Notes under the pieces: generated by a model
What the model saw: only the letters and a program-made list of their open reading frames with translations
Database searches by the model: none
Told to the model about the DNA's origin: nothing
Assembly: GCA_019236395.1 (NCBI GenBank)
Contig: JAFAJB010000236.1
Span: forward strand, 1-34,030
Length of the DNA: 34,030 nt
Origin: Cupriavidus sp.
GTDB lineage: Bacteria; Pseudomonadota; Gammaproteobacteria; Burkholderiales; Burkholderiaceae
Direction of reading: 5' to 3'
Translations under genes and position numbers: made by a program
Part shown: positions 27,866-34,030 of the stretch, piece after piece
Layout of the letters: the number at the start of each line of letters is the position of its first letter
Numbering within the stretch: the stretch's first letter is position 1

Positions 27866-29095
27866 ATGCAAAACCAGTCTGTGGATGTTCTGATCATTGG
27901 TGCCGGCCCGTCCGGCTCGGTAGCGGCGGGGCTGCTCCGCAAGCGCGGCATCGGCGTGCTTGTACTCGAGCGCGAGACATTCCCTCGCTTTTCCATCGGC
28001 GAGAGCCTACTGCCGCAAAGCATGGCGTACATCGAGGAAGCCGGGATGCTTCAGGCCGTGGTCGAGGCGGGCTTCCAGTACAAGAACGGCGCGGCCTTCG
28101 TGCGCGGAGACCGCTACACTGACTTCGATTTTCGCGACAAGTTTTCGCCCGGCTGGGGTACCACCTACCAGGTGCAGCGGGCGCGCTTCGACGATGTGCT
28201 GATCCGGGAAGCAGAAAAACAGGGCGCCGAAGTGCGCTACCGCCATCAAGTCACCGCCGTGGACGTGAGCGGCGAGCAGCCCGTGGTTTCCGCAACGGAC
28301 GAGGCCGGCAACCAATACCAGATTACCTGCCGCTTCCTTCTCGACGCATCCGGCTTCGCCCGCGTACTGCCACGCCTGCTCGACCTGGAAACGCCTTCCG
28401 GCTTCCCGGTGCGCAGCGCGATCTTCACCCACGTGGAAGACCGCATTCCGCCCGGCACCTTCGATCGCAACAAGATCCGCATCAGCATACATCCCGAGTA
28501 CAGCGACGTCTGGTACTGGACCATCCCCTTCTCCGACGGCCGCTGCTCACTGGGCGTGGTTGCCGAAGCGACGTTCCTCGACCGCTATGCTGGCGACGAC
28601 ATGGCAAAGCTGCGGGCGCTGGTTGGCGAGGAACCTGCACTGGCCCGGCTGCTTGAGAACGCGCACTGGGACACCCCGGCACGCTGCATCACCGGCTACT
28701 CCGCAAACGTGCGATCGCTTTGGGGCAAGGGGTACGCGCTGCTGGGCAACGCCGGAGAGTTCCTCGACCCAGTGTTCTCGTCGGGCGTGACCATTGCATT
28801 CAAGTCCGCCAGCCTCGCCACGGAGTGCATTGCCCGCGAGTTTGCCGGCGAAACCGTGGACTGGGAGAACGACTATTCCAAGACACTGCGCGATGGCGTG
28901 GCATGCTTCCGCGCCTATGTCGATGCCTGGTATGCCGGTCGCTTCCAGAAGCTGATCTTTCATCCCAACTCCACGGACGACATCCGTCGCATGATCTCGT
29001 CGATCCTTGCGGGCTACGCCTGGGATCGTAGCAACCCGTTTGTCGCCGACCCGACGCGCCGCCTGAACATCCTGGAGCAGTTTTGCGCAGCCTGA
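27866..29095 (+). CDS. FAD-dependent halogenase-like oxidoreductase (APE cluster)
   Basis: N-terminal GAGPSGSVAAGLLRKRGIGVLVLE, FSIGESLLP, WYWTIP (WxWxIP halogenase motif), ALLGNAGEFLDPVFSSGVTIAF; RBS aaggag upstream of ATG. Confidence 0.88.
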   Translation: MQNQSVDVLIIGAGPSGSVAAGLLRKRGIGVLVLERETFPRFSIGESLLPQSMAYIEEAGMLQAVVEAGFQYKNGAAFVRGDRYTDFDFRDKFSPGWGTTYQVQRARFDDVLIREAEKQGAEVRYRHQVTAVDVSGEQPVVSATDEAGNQYQITCRFLLDASGFARVLPRLLDLETPSGFPVRSAIFTHVEDRIPPGTFDRNKIRISIHPEYSDVWYWTIPFSDGRCSLGVVAEATFLDRYAGDDMAKLRALVGEEPALARLLENAHWDTPARCITGYSANVRSLWGKGYALLGNAGEFLDPVFSSGVTIAFKSASLATECIAREFAGETVDWENDYSKTLRDGVACFRAYVDAWYAGRFQKLIFHPNSTDDIRRMISSILAGYAWDRSNPFVADPTRRLNILEQFCAA

Positions 29096-29661
29096 TCTTC
29101 GCCGCAGCACTGGCAGGCCTGCTCGCCGCCTGCGCGCCGACGTCGACGCCGTCCACCCCATTGGCGCCCCCTTCCGCAGGGGTGCCAGCTCCCGTCCTGC
29201 GCCTTTCGCCGGGCGCACTGGGCCGCGATCTCGCGCTCCAGCAACGGGTTGCGGTGCGCTACCAGACCCCGGCTGGCGAAGAAACACGTGAGATCCAGAC
29301 GCTGCTGCAGGCCGATGCCGCGCACACGCGACTGGCAGCGATCGCCGGTGCGCAGGTGCTTGCCAAGCTCGACTGGGACGGGCAAACGCTGAACGTGACC
29401 CGGGCGCCGTGGGCGCCAGCGGAACTCATGCCGGAGCGCATCCTGAGCGACCTCCAGTTGGCCCTGTGGCCCGCTCCCGCCATCGAGCAGGCCCTGCCGC
29501 CAGGCTGGACGCTGGAGGTGGCACAGCAGGCCCGCAGACTCCGCTATCAGGAAACGACGGTCGTCGAAGTACTTTTTCCCGCCGACGGTGCGATCGACCT
29601 TGTCCAGTACCGCGACGGCTATGCGCTGACCATCCGCCCGCTGCCGGAGACGACCCGATGA
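29083..29661 (+). CDS. DUF3261-type lipoprotein (APE cluster)
   Basis: TTG start. Lipobox LLAACAP; LSPGALGRDLALQQRVAVRYQTPAGEETREIQTLLQAD resembles DUF3261; overlaps upstream and downstream genes. Confidence 0.82.
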   Translation: MRSLIFAAALAGLLAACAPTSTPSTPLAPPSAGVPAPVLRLSPGALGRDLALQQRVAVRYQTPAGEETREIQTLLQADAAHTRLAAIAGAQVLAKLDWDGQTLNVTRAPWAPAELMPERILSDLQLALWPAPAIEQALPPGWTLEVAQQARRLRYQETTVVEVLFPADGAIDLVQYRDGYALTIRPLPETTR

Positions 29662-30845
29662 CTGCCCCCATCTACCTGAATGCCCTGGGCATCGCCTGCA
29701 CGCTCGGCAGTGGGGCCGAACCCGTGCGCGCAGCGATGGCGGCCGCCACCGGCCCCTCTGGCGGCGAATTGACCGACCGGTACACGCCCGGTCGCATGCT
29801 CCACCTCGGCACGATGCCGCAACTGGGCGAACCGTCTGACGACATGGCGCCGCGCGTACGCTCACGCAACAATGCGATGATCGACCACCTGCTCGCCCAG
29901 ATCCGGCCCGCTGTCGACAACGCCGTCTCGCTCAGTGGCCCGACGCGCGTCGCCGTGGTGATCGGCACCAGCACGTCCGGCATCCGCGAAGGCGGCAAGG
30001 CGATTCAAACGCTGCACGATGCTGGCGCCTGGCCAGTCGGGTTCCACTATGCACAACAGGAACTCGGCTCCCCGGCGGAATACCTCGCCATGCGGCTCGG
30101 CCTGAGCGGACCGGCCTATACAATCTCCACCGCGTGCTCGTCCGGCGCCAAGGCTTTGGCCTCGGCCGCCCGGTTGCTGCGGGCCGGCATTGCCGACGCG
30201 GTTATCGCGGGCGGTGCCGACACGCTGTGCCCGTTCACCATCGGGGGCTTCAGCGCGCTGGAGGCCGTGTCGGCACAACGCTGCAATCCTTTCTCCCGCA
30301 ACCGCGCCGGTATCAACCTTGGCGAGGGCGGCGCACTGTTCCTTGTCTCGCGCACCCCTGGCCCCGTGCGGTTGAGCGGATGGGGAGAAACGTCGGATGC
30401 GCACCATATGTCGGCCCCGGAGCCCGGCGGCAAGGGCGCGGCCGCAGCCATGGCACAGGCTCTGGCCCGCGCCGGTCTGTCCGCAAGTGACATCGACTAC
30501 CTGAACCTGCACGGCACCGCGACGGCGCAGAACGATGCCATGGAGTCTCTCGCCACCGAGGCAGTGCTAGGTCTCGAAGTGCCGGCCAGTTCCACCAAAC
30601 CGCTGACCGGCCATACCCTTGGCGCTGCCGGCGCGCTAGAGGCTGGACTGCTGTGGCTTGGCCTGGTCGACAATCCTGCCGGCCGCTTGCCGCCGCACTG
30701 GTGGGACGGCGAGCGCGATCCCGCACTGCCCCCCCTGTGCCTGACAGGACCCGCCGACACGCTGGGCCGCCCGACCCGCCACATGATGAGCAACTCGTTC
30801 GCCTTCGGTGGCAGCAACATCTCCCTGATTCTCAGCGCCGCGTGA
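29658..30845 (+). CDS. apeO: Beta-ketoacyl-ACP synthase (ApeO-like)
   Basis: TISTACSSGAKALASAARLL (active Cys), INLGEGGALFLV, NLHGTATAQND, STKPLTGHTLGAAGALEAGLL; ATGA overlap. Confidence 0.9.
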   Translation: MTAPIYLNALGIACTLGSGAEPVRAAMAAATGPSGGELTDRYTPGRMLHLGTMPQLGEPSDDMAPRVRSRNNAMIDHLLAQIRPAVDNAVSLSGPTRVAVVIGTSTSGIREGGKAIQTLHDAGAWPVGFHYAQQELGSPAEYLAMRLGLSGPAYTISTACSSGAKALASAARLLRAGIADAVIAGGADTLCPFTIGGFSALEAVSAQRCNPFSRNRAGINLGEGGALFLVSRTPGPVRLSGWGETSDAHHMSAPEPGGKGAAAAMAQALARAGLSASDIDYLNLHGTATAQNDAMESLATEAVLGLEVPASSTKPLTGHTLGAAGALEAGLLWLGLVDNPAGRLPPHWWDGERDPALPPLCLTGPADTLGRPTRHMMSNSFAFGGSNISLILSAA

Positions 30846-31315
30846 ACTCACACACATCCGATATCCTGCTGCCATCGTTGGCAGAGCTGGTGCCGCACAG
30901 TGGCAGCATGCTGCTGCTCGACGAACTGTTGCACGCCGACGAAGAGCGGACAGTCACCCGCACGACCATCCGCTCGGATCAGTTGTTCGCCGACGACGAT
31001 GGCGTGCCAGGCTGGGTCGGCATCGAATACATGGCGCAAACCATGGCGGCCTGGTCCGGTGCGCGCGGCTTCCGCTCCGGGCAGCCCCCCCGCATCGGCT
31101 TCCTGGTCGGCACGCGCCGCTACGAGTGCGACTTGCCCGTCTTCCCGCTAGGCAGCGTGCTGACGGTCACCGCTATTGCCGAGATGATCAGCGAGGAAAC
31201 CCTCAGCCTGTTCGCCTGCACCATCAGCGTTGACGGGCGTGAGGTAGCGCGTGCCGATATCACCGTTTTTCAGCCCGCCGATGCGCAGGCATTTCTGCAA
31301 GGACAACAAGCATGA
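30842..31315 (+). CDS. apeP: Hotdog 3-hydroxyacyl-ACP dehydratase (ApeP-like)
   Basis: GTG start overlapping upstream TGA (GTGA). PHSGSMLLLDELL, GVPGWVGIEYMAQTMAAWSGARG, FLVGTRRYECDLPVFP. Confidence 0.88.
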   Translation: MNSHTSDILLPSLAELVPHSGSMLLLDELLHADEERTVTRTTIRSDQLFADDDGVPGWVGIEYMAQTMAAWSGARGFRSGQPPRIGFLVGTRRYECDLPVFPLGSVLTVTAIAEMISEETLSLFACTISVDGREVARADITVFQPADAQAFLQGQQA

Positions 31316-32043
31316 CGGACCGAACTGTATTGGTGACGGGGGCATCGCGCGGCATTGGCCGCGCCATCGCCCAGCGGCTTGCCCGGGAGGGCTTCGACGT
31401 AGTGGTGCATTGCCGCAGCCGACGAGCCGAGGCAGAAGCCGTGGCTGACTCGGTCAGGAGCCTGGGCCGGTCGGCGCGAGTACTCTCCTTCGATGTCTCC
31501 GAACGCGCCGCCGCCGCAGAAGCGTTGACGCAAGACATCGAAGCCCACGGCGCCTACTACGGCGTCGTCTGCAGCGCCGGCATTGCCCGCGACGCTGCCT
31601 TTCCGGCCATGAGTGGAGAGGAATGGGACGACGTCATCCACACCAATCTCGACGGCTTCTATAACGTGCTCAATCCCGTTGTGATGCCCATGATCCAGCG
31701 ACGCACGCCGGGTCGCATCGTCACACTGTCTTCGGTGTCCGGGTTGGTCGGAAACCGGGGCCAGACCAACTATAGTGCGGCCAAGGCCGGCATCATCGGG
31801 GCAACCAAAGCGCTGGCCATCGAACTTGCCAAGCGGCAAATTACAGTCAACTGTGTCGCACCGGGCTTGATTGACACCGACATGGTGGACGCCGAAGTGC
31901 GAGACGAAGCCCTGCGCATCATCCCGGCCCGCCGCTTGGGCACCCCCGACGAGGTAGCTGCGACGGTAGCGTTCCTGTTGTCACCGGACGCCGGCTACAT
32001 CACGCGGCAGGTAATTTCGGTAAATGGGGGGATGTTCGGATGA
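31312..32043 (+). CDS. apeQ: 3-oxoacyl-ACP reductase, FabG-like (ApeQ-like)
   Basis: VLVTGASRGIGRAIAQRLA, GQTNYSAAKAGIIG, C-terminal ITRQVISVNGGMFG; ATGA overlaps at both ends. Confidence 0.94.
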   Translation: MTDRTVLVTGASRGIGRAIAQRLAREGFDVVVHCRSRRAEAEAVADSVRSLGRSARVLSFDVSERAAAAEALTQDIEAHGAYYGVVCSAGIARDAAFPAMSGEEWDDVIHTNLDGFYNVLNPVVMPMIQRRTPGRIVTLSSVSGLVGNRGQTNYSAAKAGIIGATKALAIELAKRQITVNCVAPGLIDTDMVDAEVRDEALRIIPARRLGTPDEVAATVAFLLSPDAGYITRQVISVNGGMFG

Positions 32044-33269
32044 AGCGCGTCGTCGTCACCGGCGTCGGGGCCATCAGCGCTCTCGGCAACGACTGGCCCA
32101 CCGTGGTCGGACGCCTGCGCGAGCGGCGCAGCGCGATTCAGCAAATGCCCGAGTGGAGCAAGTACACAGGCCTGAACACCCAATTGGCGGCGCCTGTGCC
32201 CGCCTTCGACCTGCCGGCGCATTACACGCGCAAGGCAACCCGCAGCATGGGCCGTGTGGCGCTGATGTCGGTCCTGGCAAGCGAGGCCGCGCTGCACGAC
32301 GCCGGCCTCCACGGCCACCCGCTCGTTACCAGCGGCGAGATGGGCATCGCCTACGGTTCATCGACGGGCACGCCCGAAGCGGTGGCGGACTTCAGCCGGA
32401 TGATCCTCGATAATTCGACGGACAACATTAGCGCCACCACGTACATCCGCATGATGCCGCACACCACAGCGGTCAACATCGGCGTGTTCTTTGGCGTGAC
32501 AGGCCGCATTGTCACCACGTCCAGTGCCTGCACCTCGGGCAGCCAGGGCATCGGATATGCGTACGAGGCAATCCGCGCCGGCAGCCAGGTCGCCATGCTC
32601 GCAGGCGGCGCCGAGGAGCTCGACGCCACCGAGGCGGCTGTCTTCGACACGCTCTTCGCCACCAGCACCCGCAACGACACCCCCGCCGCCACCCCGCGTC
32701 CTTTCGACGCTTCTCGCGACGGATTGGTGCTCGGCGAAGGCGCAGCCACCCTGCTGCTCGAAGAACTGGAACACGCGCGGGCCCGGGGGGCGCACATTCT
32801 GGCCGAGGTAGTCGGCTTCGGCACCAACAGTGACGGCGCCCACGTGACGCAGCCGAAGGCCGACACGATGGCGCAAGCGATGCGCCTTGCATTGCGCGAC
32901 GCCGGCATCGCAGCGGAGAAGATCGGCTACATCAATGCACACGGTACCGCTACCGATCATGGGGATATCGCCGAATCCCATGCCACGCATGCCGTGCTGG
33001 GCGGGGACGTGCCAGTCAGCTCACTGAAAAGCTATCTCGGCCATACCCTCGGCGCCTGTGGCGCACTGGAAGCCTGGATGACTATCGGCATGATGCGCGA
33101 CGGCTGGTTCGCTCCGACCCTCAACCTCGACGAACCCGATCCGCGCTGCGCCCCGCTCGACCATATCGTGGGAGAGGGCCGGTCATTCACCCCTGAATAT
33201 GTAATGAGCAACAACTTCGCCTTCGGCGGCATCAATACTTCGCTGGTGTTCCGGCGTTGGCAGGACTGA
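32040..33269 (+). CDS. apeR: Beta-ketoacyl-ACP synthase (ApeR-like)
   Basis: VTTSSACTSGSQGIGYAYEAIRAG, GYINAHGTATDHGD, SLKSYLGHTLGACGALEAW, NNFAFGGINTSLVF. Confidence 0.93.
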   Translation: MKRVVVTGVGAISALGNDWPTVVGRLRERRSAIQQMPEWSKYTGLNTQLAAPVPAFDLPAHYTRKATRSMGRVALMSVLASEAALHDAGLHGHPLVTSGEMGIAYGSSTGTPEAVADFSRMILDNSTDNISATTYIRMMPHTTAVNIGVFFGVTGRIVTTSSACTSGSQGIGYAYEAIRAGSQVAMLAGGAEELDATEAAVFDTLFATSTRNDTPAATPRPFDASRDGLVLGEGAATLLLEELEHARARGAHILAEVVGFGTNSDGAHVTQPKADTMAQAMRLALRDAGIAAEKIGYINAHGTATDHGDIAESHATHAVLGGDVPVSSLKSYLGHTLGACGALEAWMTIGMMRDGWFAPTLNLDEPDPRCAPLDHIVGEGRSFTPEYVMSNNFAFGGINTSLVFRRWQD

Positions 33270-33319
33270 AGCAAGATTTTCCACCAGTAGACTTCAACAA
33301 CAGGAAAGGTAGGTCAATC

Positions 33320-33769
33320 ATGAAACACACACGCCTCGCTCTGATGGCCCTGGCGGCCGTTGCCACCCTGCATGCGCTGCCCGCGAACGCGCGCGACACC
33401 AAGCTGATGCTCCCGCTTGAGGACGTCCTGAATATGCCGGAAGCCAAGGAAAAGCTCGACGGAAAGGTACGCTTCTTCCTCGCCGGCCAGAAGACACCGA
33501 AGGTGCTTGAGGTCCGCTCGACGGAAGTGTCGAACCGCAAGACCAACGGTGTGGGCAAGAGCGACGAAGAAGCCTGTCGCTGGGCTGCGCTGGGCGCCCT
33601 GGTGGCGTTTCAGGACAAGGCGCGTGAACTGGGCGTGAATGGCGTGGTGGACCTGGTCAGCTACTACAAGAAAGACGAGGTCCAGGACTCCGCCAACTAC
33701 GAGTGCCATGCAGGCTCTGTGGTGGTGGGCGTTGCCCTGAAGGGCAAACTCGCCCGCATCGCCAACTGA
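33320..33769 (+). CDS. Exported small protein of unknown function at the end of the APE operon (similar proteins are often mislabelled excinuclease subunit)
   Basis: Signal peptide MKHTRLALMALAAVATLHALPANA; RBS ggaaagg upstream; conserved-looking GKSDEEACRWAALGALVAFQDKARELGVNGVVDLVSYY. Confidence 0.75.
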   Translation: MKHTRLALMALAAVATLHALPANARDTKLMLPLEDVLNMPEAKEKLDGKVRFFLAGQKTPKVLEVRSTEVSNRKTNGVGKSDEEACRWAALGALVAFQDKARELGVNGVVDLVSYYKKDEVQDSANYECHAGSVVVGVALKGKLARIAN

Positions 33770-33855
33770 AGACATGGTAATCCGGCCGGCAGCGTTGTGC
33801 ATGCACGCAGAATCGGCCGCGGCGCATTCCGGGGGGCTTTGGCTATCCGCGTCGG

Positions 33856-33881
33856 AGCGATGCCGTCTCGCCGGCATCGCT
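33856..33881. terminator. Hairpin AGCGATGCCG-TCTCGC-CGGCATCGCT downstream of the APE operon
   Basis: Perfect 10-bp inverted repeat with 6-nt loop, 87 bp after the last stop codon; no T-tract. Confidence 0.4.
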
Positions 33882-34030
33882 GGCGAACGGCGTGCAGCCC
33901 GGCCTCGCCGGCATGCTGGCTAGCGCGCCTCCTTCTCGCGGCTGTGCATGGGGGTGACCCAATGCGCAGGATGCCCGACGCGCATTCCTCACTCTGAAAA
34001 TCCCTACCGCAGTATGCCAATCAGCAACGA

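Noticed and set aside
1-34030. CRISPR arrays, tRNA/rRNA genes, complete IS elements, prophage genes
   Set aside because: Looked for spaced repeats, tRNA-like cloverleaves and transposase/integrase motifs; none convincing in this window.

Overview
High-GC beta-proteobacterial chromosomal or megaplasmid segment, probably Burkholderiaceae (Cupriavidus/Ralstonia-like; this is inference from gene content and codon usage). Left part (1-5.6 kb): a nitrous-oxide reductase locus. nosR (truncated by the left window edge) and nosZ lie on the minus strand. A lipoprotein cytochrome c and an ApbE/NosX-type flavinyltransferase diverge on the plus strand, with an FNR/Dnr-like box in the intergenic region. 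Middle (5.8-17.6 kb): ordinary chromosomal genes. These are a YihG-type acyltransferase, msrA, a uracil-DNA-glycosylase-like protein, two Lrp/AsnC regulators around an EamA transporter, an ACT-like small protein, divergent metR/metE with a perfect MetR box, a TonB-dependent receptor and an HSL-type esterase. Right part (18.27-33.77 kb): an apparently complete, tightly overlapping 18-gene aryl polyene (APE)/xanthomonadin-type type II PKS operon. It has a KS-like chain-length factor, three acyl/hotdog activities, two ACPs, an AMP ligase fused to a hotdog dehydratase, GT2, LpxL-like and PlsC-like acyltransferases, LolA-like and MMPL export proteins, DUF3261, two KSs and FabG. It also has a flavin-dependent halogenase-like enzyme carrying an intact WxWxIP motif. 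No starter-unit enzyme (ammonia lyase, XanB2-like) and no methyltransferase is visible. The most interesting system is this APE operon variant, predicted to make a possibly halogenated aryl polyene lipid.
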